Positions 10,578 through 18,985 of a stretch of DNA of 64,000 nucleotides are shown here, one piece after another. Origin of the DNA: a virus; the IMG/VR virus record IMGVR_UViG_3300049043_000112, positions 124,001-188,000 of that record, one strand, 5' to 3'. The position numbers were made by a program, and so were the translations under genes. The notes below the pieces were generated by a model. It had not been told where the DNA came from and did no database searches. It saw only the letters and a list, made by a program, of their open reading frames with translations. Every line of letters begins with the position of its first letter. Positions within the stretch are counted from its first letter, which is position 1.

Positions 10578-13500
10578 ACTCCAACAATTCTATCAATTGC
10601 CCATCCTCTTCTGCTTGTCGTTACACCAACGTTCGGGAAGTGAATTTGATTAGTTGTGTATTCGTTTGAAGTTCCTTTTGTTGACCACTCTGGTTGTTCA
10701 TAAACTCCATAATCTATCCAAGTAATTCCTGAAGTAGAAGAACTAAGTTCTTTTGGACCAAGAATTCCTACAAGTTTTGCATTGCTAATATTTGCAGTTC
10801 CACTTGTTCCAACACTATCCTGACGATAAACCAATATACCGTAGTTTGTATTGGTTCTAGCAAGTGTTAGTGTAATATTATTTAAATCGTTCCAATCTCC
10901 AATTGCAACCTGACCAATTCCTGCAAGTGGTGTAATTTGTGCTGCAGGACCTACTTTACCGTTTCTAAAGTGATACTGTGCAACCCAGTAGAAATAAGTA
11001 TAAGCAGTTGCTCCTGTTCCAACTTTTACAGCGTTACAAGATGCTGTAACAGGACTTTCAATTAAAGTGGTGTCACTAAAATCAGTTGCACCAAAAACTT
11101 TAACTCTTTGGTTAACTGCAAACTTAGCAGTAGAAATTCCACTAATCTGTAAACGATTGCTTACTGTAGAACCAATACCAGCATAAACTGTAGGATCATT
11201 GCTGACACCAAAGCTTCTAAGTTTATAAAGTTCTAATTCATGACTATCAGTTAATTCATAACCAGTTGCAGCATCATTAACTCTTAGAACACGATCTTGA
11301 GCAAAAGTTGGTTCATCTGTTGTAGGAAGATCACTGAGTTTAAAATTCTCGTAAGTTTTTGCACGAATTGATTCAGCAACATCAATGTTCTTTGCTCTGA
11401 CTTGCTTGTTAAAGGAGACTGGACCATCAAATTGTGATAAGACAGTTCCAGATGGTCCACCTTCTACCCAAAGTCTATTTCTAATCGTAACGTTATCAAA
11501 GATAACATTTACTGCTTCAGGATCTTCTCCAGTTTCAGTTGGTCTTGGAATATCAAATTTAGTCTTGCCGCTGAAGATTTCTCCAGCGTTATTCATACCA
11601 CTATAAACTACAATACCTGCAGAACGTTTTTGACCTTGTGCTAAGAGATTTTCATCTTCGTTAAGTGTCTTAAGTTGAACCTGAGGAAGACCTGTTGAGT
11701 AGTTACCAGGACCATATCCAAGATATTCAAATGTATGTCCAGAAGCACGAAGAATTGATGGTCTACGAAGTTCAATTGCTAATGGTTCAATCTTACGAAT
11801 TAGAGAGTTTGCATCATGACTTTCTTGACGAGTTCCAAGAGATCCACGAATTACAGTTGCAGTAGAATTATTGTTACTACTGATAACTCGCATAACTTCA
11901 TTATCAATTTGGATATAAGATCCAAGTGGAAGTCTTGCTGCAGTTCCAATTCCAGTGCTCTGAATACTAATTGACGTTCCAGTTGTAATTGCAGAACTTA
12001 AAGTAAACTTATCATTTCCATAGAAAGATACATGCCTAATTCCATAATTTTCTTGTGAACTATCTGACACACCTTCATTTGCAGATAATCCATGCTTCAT
12101 AACAAATCCATTGGTGATGGATAATTGTTTGTTTGTTGTGACTGTAAATTGATTGTAATCTAGTTTTTCTTTTACAACATATTCACCAACTTTATTGTAA
12201 GAAGAATCTAGAATTTGGAATTTATTTCCTGACAACAATCCATGTGCAGCAGTTGTTCTAACTGTTGTAATTCCAGATGTATTATCATAATAAGTCAATA
12301 GAACACGTGAAGATGGTCCAACAACAAACGCATATTGTGTTGGTAAAATATCAGGATCACCTGCAGTCTTTGCAACTGCAACTTGAGTTGAAGAAGGTAT
12401 TGAGGTAATTAAATAGTGATTACTTGCGGTTGTTCCTATACCAGTCATTTGAACAACATCGCCAACATTTGTTGAAATTCCTGTTGTGGCGATTGTATAT
12501 CTTGCAGCACCGTTTCCTGCACCGATTACAGTCTGATCAAAATACAATCCTGCTGCACTGTAACCAGATCCTGGTGCAATAATATCAACTGTTGTAACTG
12601 CACCACCAGAAATAACAACTTTTGCTGTTGCACCATTCCAAGTTCCAGTTTGAGAACTGTTCAGAAGTTTTACATTGTAATAAGTTCCGTTGTTATATCC
12701 ACTACCACCAGTAACTGTTCCTGTTGCAATTCCGGAAAGACCATGGAATCTAGGGAAAGTGATTGTTGCTGTGCCACCACCAGTCGAAACAGAAGAAATC
12801 GTAAGACCAAGACCAACGGATTTTAGAAGAAGATCTGCACTTTCTCTAGTAATGCTATTCTTCAGATCGTTTGTAACGATTGCACCGATTGGAGAACGCT
12901 TTGCAAATGTTTTTGCTGCTGGTGGATTTGAGTTAACATTATCTCTATCTAATTCAGGATAAAGATTTGTTGCTAACTGACTGAATTCAAGATTTGTGAA
13001 TTCAGCATTCATTGCATTGCTTGCATTTAACACATAAACGTGATAAATGCCATCTTGCTGATTGTAAATGTATGGAGAAATTGTATCATAATCATAGATA
13101 TACAGATTGCTTTGGAAATCATTTCTTTCAAATCTTGGCAGATTTGTACTTCTAATTCCAACATTGTTTGCAAAGGTTCCTACAAGATGTGAAGTTCCAT
13201 TAATATCAGTCTGCCCATACTGGAATGAATAAGAGTTTGGAATTCCCGTAACCACGAATGAACCATTATATCCACTGTTTCCAGCCCCAGTTGCATTTGT
13301 ACTGGATTGAACATTCTTAATGTTAATGATATCACCAACTTGAACATTGTGAGGAAGTTCTGTCAATACTGTGATTGTTCCAGAACTTGATGAACACGTT
13401 GCAATAAATCTTGGATTTTTATTGTATTCATAATCTGTACTTGCAATGCTAGTTCTGGTAAAATCAAAGTTATTTCTTGCACCAGTTGTACTGGATTCTT

Positions 13501-15105
13501 GAATTACAAAACCTATTTCAGGGTTTCTAGCATTTTCTTGCTCTTTTGGAATAACAACACGAACCTTATAAAGTCTTTCGTCCAAACTTCTTTGGTCAAT
13601 AACTCTCTTAAGATATCCAAGTTCTCTGGTTGAAGAGTATGAAGGAATTGAATCATTTACAAATGCATTATAAATTTCATTGCTTGCATTAACGTGAACA
13701 AACCAATTTCTATTCAGAGCATCATATTGAATTGGAGAACCAAGATCACCAGAATCTTTATCAGATACTCGACTTAAAATATGAAGTTTTGTTCCACCAT
13801 ATAAAGTAATTGCTTGTCCTTGAGTTGCGTTTGTAAATGAAGATGCTAGTTTAACAGTGTTATTGTCACCATTATTGATGGCATAATATGTTACGTGTTC
13901 GTTGATGTTTTCAGGAAGATCGCCATCGTCACTGATGATTTTAACTTTTTCACCAGTTAATAGATTGTTCGCGCCAATTGTGAATGAATTTGATGATGGA
14001 GCAGAGGTAACATCATAAATTTTTACTGCGCTTGTAGTTCCAATTGCTGTTGTAATTCCACTAGTGCTGATTGCGTTATCGCACATGTGAATGGATGCTG
14101 AATATGTTGATCCAGCAGATACTAAGTATAAGGTGTCATTTGTCTTTGCACCAACTCTACATCCTTGTGCTTGAGATGGTGGTGGAACATCTACTGAATT
14201 AAATCCAAAGAGATAAAGATGACTTGAAATTCCAACAGACTTGGTTAATGCATCATCAAATGATAACCACTGAACTTCTGTCTCTGTTTCCGAAACTGCT
14301 CTTGGAGGTAAAACTGAAGTAATAAAAGCTTTATTATCTTTTCCAAATGCTTCTCTTTTAAAACCAGTTGCAGTCAATGAAATCTGACCGAAGTTGGAGT
14401 TAGAGTTTGTAATTGATCCATCACCACCAGATGTTGCATCAAAGTGACGATTAAATCCAATTGCAAAAACAGAAACGATTTGAATGAAACTATCGTTTGA
14501 AATCTTGATATGACTGGTTTCCCATCCACTGCGATAAACAGCATCAGGATCTAAGTGATAAACTTTCGTAGAATCTGTTTGTGATGCACCATCTGGTAAT
14601 GATGATCCATAAACAGTGGTATAATTTACACCTTGATATGTTCTAGAAGATTTGTCATATTTTACAAAAGCACGATCATCTTTTTGAAGAGAAATTGCCG
14701 TGAATTGTGCAACAACTGTACTTCTAAATCCAGCAGACTTATTACCATCGGCATGAAGTCCATTCATACCCCATACTGAACGTAAGGAGCAGTTGAAGAT
14801 ATATGGAGATGCTCCAGAAACAGTGTCAGTTTCAACAGTAACAGTTGCCGAAGCAGCACTGGGACTTGGATTGATATTTGGATATGAGGAAAGTGATGGT
14901 AAAAGGTAAGTAAAAGTTGTGGCATCTACAACGTTCTGAACGATTGTAGAAATATTGTATGGAGCAACCACACCAGAACCACTAACTCCTTTAATCTTAA
15001 TTGGAGTGCCTTGGTTAAGATTATGAGGAACAGCAGTAGTGACAGTTACAACACTGGTTGGTGTTGCACCGTTTCCAGAAATAATTGATGAAATACTGAT
15101 TGGAT
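10541..15105 (-). CDS. Giant fibre protein, central fragment
   Basis: About 1520 residues between two apparent frameshifts. The fragment is joined upstream at 15110-15111, where an extra T separates GAFA from QNPISISSIISGNG, and downstream near 10577. It is rich in Ser, Thr, Gly and Ile, with repeating beta-strand modules such as VVTVTTAVPHNLNQGTPI and ITVLTELPHNVQVGDIINIK. The block LRASGHTFEYLGYGPGNY, followed by GIVVYSGMNNAGEIFSGK, also occurs as a variant in the protein at 63391-64000. This suggests a common fibre module. The assembled gene (9133-15971) would encode roughly 2280 residues. Confidence 0.7.
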
Positions 15106-15971
15106 TCTGAAGCAAACGCACCAACAATTTGCCATTCTGGATTTCTTTTATTAAATCCACGTGGAGAACTTGGAAACTTTTGATCAATATCACGATATGA
15201 ATTATAAGCATTGGATACTTTACTATAATACATATCAAGGTCTGTCAGACCAGTTGTAGCACCATTTGATAATGTAATTTGATTTACACCATCACAGAAT
15301 TCAAAACACGTTAGTTTATGGTGAGAAAAGTTTGGTGTTGAACGATAATTTGACGCAAAGTTATCAGGATTTGTATAAACTACATCTGTTGAATCGGCAT
15401 CAAAGAATGAAAACTGCCAGAAATAACAAGCACCAGTAATTCTAAAAATTGCAGAGTTTTCTACTGTTGCATCAGTAGGATTTGGAACATATTTTGGACG
15501 AAGTTTTGTTTTACGGAGATTTAATCCAACAATCGAAGTTCCTCTTGGAACTACAACACCACCATAAATACTATTAAACTTATAGAGAATATTATCTTCT
15601 TGAGTTAAATCAAAATTTGAATCAAGACCTAAAGAAAGAACAGAAGCTGCAATGGATCCTACACCACCAGATCTTGGAACTGCATATGCCGTTCCACTAT
15701 TATCATAAACAGCATATCCAGGTCTGTTATCAACAATATATTCTCCAGGGAAAAGGAGAATTGTTGTTTTTTCAACTAAATCGTTATTATCTCCCTTTAC
15801 ATATGAAAATCTTGCTGCTTCTAATAAAGCACGTTGAATTGTTTTAAATGGTTGAGCAAGAGAATTTCCCTGATTTGTGATCGCATCAGTTGCATCAAGG
15901 TCATTTGGATTGACGTAGAGAATGCGACCTTCAGTGTTCTTGATAAAATTGTCTAATTTATTCAAGGGCAC
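15021..15971 (-). CDS. Giant fibre protein, N-terminal fragment
   Basis: The N-terminus begins with a GTG codon (MPLNKLDNFIKNTEGRIL), with GGGAG about 10 bases upstream. The real coding stretch runs to about 15110; the last 30 or so residues before the stop at 15021 are out-of-frame noise rich in Asn and Cys. The module GNSLAQPFKTIQRALLEAAR followed by TTILLFPGEYIV is typical of the start of a parallel beta-helix, where the first strand set follows an amphipathic helix. It continues in another frame as the central fragment. An AATAAATA late box lies at 16008-16015. Confidence 0.7.
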   Translation of the reverse strand: MPLNKLDNFIKNTEGRILYVNPNDLDATDAITNQGNSLAQPFKTIQRALLEAARFSYVKGDNNDLVEKTTILLFPGEYIVDNRPGYAVYDNSGTAYAVPRSGGVGSIAASVLSLGLDSNFDLTQEDNILYKFNSIYGGVVVPRGTSIVGLNLRKTKLRPKYVPNPTDATVENSAIFRITGACYFWQFSFFDADSTDVVYTNPDNFASNYRSTPNFSHHKLTCFEFCDGVNQITLSNGATTGLTDLDMYYSKVSNAYNSYRDIDQKFPSSPRGFNKRNPEWQIVGAFASESNQYFINYFWKRCNTNQCCNCHYCCSS

Positions 15972-16007
15972 GGTAATATTACTCCCTAAATTTCTTCTTA
16001 TATCCTT

Positions 16008-16015
16008 TATTTATT
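16008..16015 (-). promoter_or_regulatory. T4-type late promoter box (AATAAATA)
   Basis: Minus-strand AATAAATA followed by AGGATATAAG, about 37 bases before the GTG of the giant fibre gene. It matches the T4 late box except for one base. Confidence 0.4.
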
Positions 16016-16316
16016 AAGTCAAATCTTCCCTATCATATTCAAATTCAAGATCATCAGGAAGGTCTTCAGGGTTTTCTAACTCTACAGGAAAAAAGCAAGG
16101 ATAAGCTTCTTCATCTATCAAATAAAACGAATTTCGGTATAAGTCTTCGGGTTCATATGTACGATTCTTATCTGCTTCTCTACAAAGGTCTTGGTCGTAT
16201 AAGTGCCCTTCTGGAAGTTCATCAAAAGTGAAAGGAACGTGATTGATAAAGTACATCTTCACGATCATACTGCCATCAAGATACCAGCAGTATGCGGTGT
16301 CGATACGATAAGACAT
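16014..16316 (-). CDS. Small acidic protein of unknown function
   Basis: A 100-residue protein, strongly acidic towards the C-terminus (LENPEDLPDDLEFEYDRED). I recognise no domain. It is the last gene of the early cluster that starts at the promoter at 17055-17083 and runs through an antitoxin-like gene and three tRNAs. A second promoter between two of the tRNAs (16444-16472) would also transcribe it. The ATG is at 16316 (MSYRIDTAYCWYLDG). Its small size, acidic nature and early position would suit a host-takeover protein, but that is only inference. Confidence 0.65.
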   Translation of the reverse strand: MSYRIDTAYCWYLDGSMIVKMYFINHVPFTFDELPEGHLYDQDLCREADKNRTYEPEDLYRNSFYLIDEEAYPCFFPVELENPEDLPDDLEFEYDREDLT

Positions 16317-16349
16317 AGGGGTGTGCCCGATATCTTATATTTATTTTTA

Positions 16350-16433
16350 TGCGAGTAGGGAGACTTGAACTCCCACGGGCATACGCCCAACAGATTTTAA
16401 GTCTGGTGTGTCTACCGATTCCACCATACTCGC
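16350..16433 (-). tRNA. tRNA-Leu(UAA)
   Basis: The minus strand folds as a class II tRNA. Acceptor GCGAGTA pairs with TACTCGC, anticodon stem CCAGA pairs with TCTG, and the loop CTTAAAA gives anticodon UAA. There is a long variable arm (TTGGGCGTATGCCC region) and T-arm GGGAG TTCAAGT CTCCC. CCA is not encoded. The tRNA reads UUA, a codon that is very common in the AT-rich genes of this window. Confidence 0.93.
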
Positions 16434-16443
16434 TTGTGGGACC

Positions 16444-16472
16444 ATTATAACTCTTAGAGTCTTAATGGTCAA
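16444..16472 (-). promoter_or_regulatory. Sigma-70-type promoter between tRNA genes
   Basis: Minus strand TTGACC (16467-16472), exactly 17 bases, then TATAAT (16444-16449). Transcription would begin near 16437 and produce tRNA-Leu(UAA) and the acidic protein. It abuts the 3' end of the CAU tRNA. Confidence 0.75.
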
Positions 16473-16547
16473 GTGCTGGTTGCGAGGATCGAACTCGCCT
16501 CCCATCGATTATGAGTCGATTGCATTCGCCAGATTGCTAAACCAGCA
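16473..16547 (-). tRNA. tRNA with CAU anticodon (Met or Ile2)
   Basis: Acceptor TGCTGGT pairs with ACCAGCA. The anticodon arm is ATCGA CTCATAA TCGAT, giving anticodon CAU, and the T arm is GCGAG TTCGATC CTCGC. The sequence alone cannot decide between elongator Met and lysidine-modified Ile2 reading AUA. The base after the acceptor stem is C rather than the common A. Confidence 0.88.
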
Positions 16548-16575
16548 TTCGCTATTCGCAAATAGAGAATAGCAA

Positions 16576-16667
16576 TAGGGACACCTGGATTCGAACCAGG
16601 ACCTCGCGGTAATCTGCCGCTAATACAAGGTATAAGCTTGCTGTTCTAACCGTTGAACTATGCCCCC
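16576..16667 (-). tRNA. Unusual tRNA, anticodon UAU with a long variable arm
   Basis: Acceptor GGGGGCA pairs with TGTCCCT (two G-U pairs), and the D arm is GTTC AACGGTTA GAAC. The anticodon arm is GCAAG CTTATAC CTTGT, with U33 and anticodon UAU. The T arm is CCTGG TTCGAAT CCAGG. Between the anticodon and T arms there are 24 bases that form their own hairpin (GCGG and CCGC). Bacterial tRNA-Ile normally has a short variable loop, so this is either a class II-like tRNA with an Ile anticodon or a tRNA carrying a roughly 21-base insertion. Confidence 0.75.
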
Positions 16668-16673
16668 GTACTA

Positions 16674-16844
16674 TTATGATGCTTCGTCGTGGTCTGTGTA
16701 TATTCGTAAGAGCTCTTCTTCATCATACTTTACGAGAACTACATTGCCACTTTTGTTCTCGATAAGGTAAGACTCTCCTTGTTCTACCTTATCAAGATAC
16801 TCTTCAAAATTGTTCTCTAGTTCTTCAATCGTGAGTCGTTTCAT
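16674..16844 (-). CDS. Phd/YefM-like antitoxin-type protein
   Basis: A 56-residue protein, taking ATG at 16844 as start. An in-frame upstream start would add 13 residues lying inside the preceding gene. The segment MKRLTIEELENNFEEYLDKV then ESYLIENKSGNVVLVKYDE follows the Phd/YefM pattern: N-terminal 'lsvtea..nl..ll..v..g' and a beta hairpin for DNA binding. There is no toxin partner (RelE, Doc or YoeB) beside it. It overlaps the stop of the upstream gene by about 20 bases. It could act as a small repressor or as an antitoxin that neutralises a host toxin. Confidence 0.65.
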   Translation of the reverse strand: MKRLTIEELENNFEEYLDKVEQGESYLIENKSGNVVLVKYDEEELLRIYTDHDEAS

Positions 16845-17028
16845 AGATTGCAAGATCGGCGTACTCGATTTGGTCTGGTTCAAGATTGCTGGTTACAACT
16901 TCCAGCACATTCATAAATTCTTCGGTGGTGTCACACTGAACGTGCTTTTCGTTACCTTGGTCACTGATAAGCAGAAAGGACTTGGTGCATACATCAATAA
17001 CAATGCCCAGGACGCATTCAGTATTCAT
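16825..17028 (-). CDS. Small early protein of unknown function
   Basis: A 67-residue protein starting MNTECVLGIVIDVCTKSF. It has a beta-rich N-terminal half (VLGIVIDV, FLLISDQG) and an acidic C-terminal half. It is the first gene after a strong sigma-70-type promoter (17055-17083) and overlaps the Phd-like gene. No domain is recognised. Its length and place suggest a conserved early cyanophage protein. Confidence 0.65.
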   Translation of the reverse strand: MNTECVLGIVIDVCTKSFLLISDQGNEKHVQCDTTEEFMNVLEVVTSNLEPDQIEYADLAIYETTHD

Positions 17029-17054
17029 AATGTGGTTTGTTTGATTACCCCCAT

Positions 17055-17083
17055 ATTATAGGGCAGGTTAGAGCGGGTGTCAA
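17055..17083 (-). promoter_or_regulatory. Strong sigma-70-type early promoter
   Basis: Minus strand TTGACA (17078-17083), 17-base spacer, TATAAT (17055-17060): both hexamers match the consensus. The start site would be near 17048, 20 bases before the ATG at 17028. Confidence 0.88.
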
Positions 17084-17088
17084 GGGTT

Positions 17089-17776
17089 TTAAGAATTACT
17101 TTGGATTGAGGTAATTGCCAGAGAAATTCTTGTATTTTCTTCACCCAAAATGCGAATGCTATAATTTTCACCATATCTTTGAATTTCATAATCAACTCGT
17201 TCACCTTTAATTTTATTTGATGATGAAACTAAATCAGTTAATTGTGTTCTGAGTGTTGTAATTTCAGTTTGTTTTGCAGTAATTGACGCTGCAAAACCAG
17301 CACAAACTCCACTATTACATCCAGAAGCAGGTCTAAAACACGTATTTATTGTCCCAAAAAGACTTCCAATACCAGACTGAGATGTATCATTCTGAGTATA
17401 CACCAATAAAGTTCCAATTCCAGCGTTGGAAAGACTTAAAGTACTTATAGTCACATCATAAGGACTATTTCCATCATAAGAGGAAGTACAAAGATTATAA
17501 CGGTGATTTTTAACAGTGTCTGGAAAAATATTTGTTACTCCTCCAGTCGTTCCACATCCAACAGCAAAAGCACTGGTCGATAAAGTTACAACTTCATTTT
17601 GAAGTGTTACAATGCTAGCAGCGAATCGAAACAATTCTCGTATCAATGTTTGAAGTAATACCAGAAAAAAGTCCAATATTGTTTTGAGTTTCTGGTTGCC
17701 TATCTTTTATTGATTGAATAGCATCACTATTACCAGATATTTTCTTTGAAAGAAGATCAGTTAATTCAACATTCAT
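17089..17776 (-). CDS. Virion protein of the spike region, frameshifted
   Basis: The ATG at 17776 opens MNVELTDLLSKKISGNSDAI and reads for about 50 codons to IDTRIVS, then meets a TAG near 17608. One base over, the protein continues as AASIVTLQNEVVTL to a stop at 17089. Dropping one base near 17622-17628 restores about 228 residues. The C-terminal part is helical (FAASITAKQTEITTLRTQL) and contains several Cys. It overlaps the S74 gene end by 11 bases, so it is translated with the spike cluster. No family is recognised. Confidence 0.6.
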
Positions 17777-18425
17777 TTATTTTCTCCCATTTTTCTTTCA
17801 GTTCATCAATTTGTTTTTGTTGTTCTTTAATTGCTTCAATCAGTAGTCCAACAAGATTTCCATATTGAACACCTTTATAACCATCTGGATTTTCTCCAAC
17901 AACTTCTGGTATGACTTGTTCGACTTCTTGAGCAATGACTCCGATTTGTTTCTTTTTATCTTTGGTAAAATCAAAAGACACTCCACGAAGAGAACAAACT
18001 TTTGAAATTGGATCTGTAATGGTATGTATATTCTCTTTTAGGCGTTCGTCTGATGAAGGAAGTGCTTTTGCTTGAATAATTTCTGCTGCAACATCTCCAC
18101 ATCCTGCAAGAATAATTCTTCCGTTTACAATTAGGTTTCGATTCATCGTCACCATATTGTTAAACAAAGAAATGTTGGTAACTGTTAAATTTCTTCCTAA
18201 GAAAGTATTACCAGAAACAAAAAGATTTGGTGGTTTTGGATTTTTTTCAAGTGCATTCAGAGCAAGAGTAACATCTCCACAGATAATTGTTTCACCTAGA
18301 ATAAAAGACCCACCATAGGTAATACTATCTCCACATACGGTTAGGTTCTTATTAAAAGTAGAACTATCGTGATAATATTTCTGTTTACCAATTTCAGGTG
18401 TTAAGAAGTCAAAACTAAATGCCAT
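17766..18425 (-). CDS. S74 peptidase (endosialidase-type chaperone) capped spike or fibre protein
   Basis: A 219-residue protein. A beta-rich N-terminal region (LTVCGDSITYGGSFIL, LFVSGNTFLGRNLTV) is followed by the intramolecular chaperone: SDERLKENIHTI near residue 125, GVIAQEVEQVIPEVV, YGNLVGLLIEAIKEQQKQI and a terminal coiled coil. S74 domains fold trimeric beta fibres and then cut themselves off at the conserved Ser before Asp. The gene is directly downstream of the gp5-like and spike genes, with 1-base overlap to its upstream neighbour. It is probably a small trimeric tip or fibre protein of the baseplate. Confidence 0.85.
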   Translation of the reverse strand: MAFSFDFLTPEIGKQKYYHDSSTFNKNLTVCGDSITYGGSFILGETIICGDVTLALNALEKNPKPPNLFVSGNTFLGRNLTVTNISLFNNMVTMNRNLIVNGRIILAGCGDVAAEIIQAKALPSSDERLKENIHTITDPISKVCSLRGVSFDFTKDKKKQIGVIAQEVEQVIPEVVGENPDGYKGVQYGNLVGLLIEAIKEQQKQIDELKEKWEKINEC

Positions 18426-18985
18426 TATGCGATACCTATATTCACACCAACGTTACCAACATATACATCTCTAATATATTCTGCACCAATTGGAACCTTA
18501 GAAAAGCAACGGACACCAAATGTATTTTCAATTGCATTTCCAGTTAATGCTTTTTGGTCTATCTTATTTGCTTTCATTAATATTCTTCCCGAACCACACG
18601 ATGCTGTGATATTTCTTCCTGCTTTCAAATCCAAATCTTCAACTGCTTCAATCATTACACTCTTCCCTTTGATACGAATTGCACCATTTCCTTGAGCAGT
18701 GATTGTAACGTCACCATTTCTACCAACGATTACAATATCTACACTCTTACCTGAATTTTTTTCTCCAGCAGAAATTTCAATTGTTCGGTCATTGATAATT
18801 CTAAATGTACCAGATTCACTAAATGACATTAAATTAACGTCATTATTATCATTATAAGAGTAATAAGTATAAACTTGCTTTCCATCAGCACCAACTTGAA
18901 AGTCGTTGGTTGTAATTCTAAACTTTGGTCCTAGACTAAAAATATCTCTCAGCTTCGTAATTTGTTGCCATATTATGTGATACAA
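18425..18985 (-). CDS. Baseplate spike-like beta-helix protein
   Basis: A 186-residue protein. The middle consists of short alternating strands: DVTITAQGNGAIRIKG, SVMIEAVEDLDLKAG, NITASCGSGRILMKA. This is the pattern seen in gp5/VgrG C-terminal needle helices. It overlaps the end of the gp5-like gene by 13 bases and ends on the start of the S74 gene (ATGATG overlap). The likely role is the membrane-piercing spike, encoded separately from the hub OB domain. The family call rests on pattern and neighbourhood, not on a specific motif. Confidence 0.55.
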   Translation of the reverse strand: MYHIIWQQITKLRDIFSLGPKFRITTNDFQVGADGKQVYTYYSYNDNNDVNLMSFSESGTFRIINDRTIEISAGEKNSGKSVDIVIVGRNGDVTITAQGNGAIRIKGKSVMIEAVEDLDLKAGRNITASCGSGRILMKANKIDQKALTGNAIENTFGVRCFSKVPIGAEYIRDVYVGNVGVNIGIA

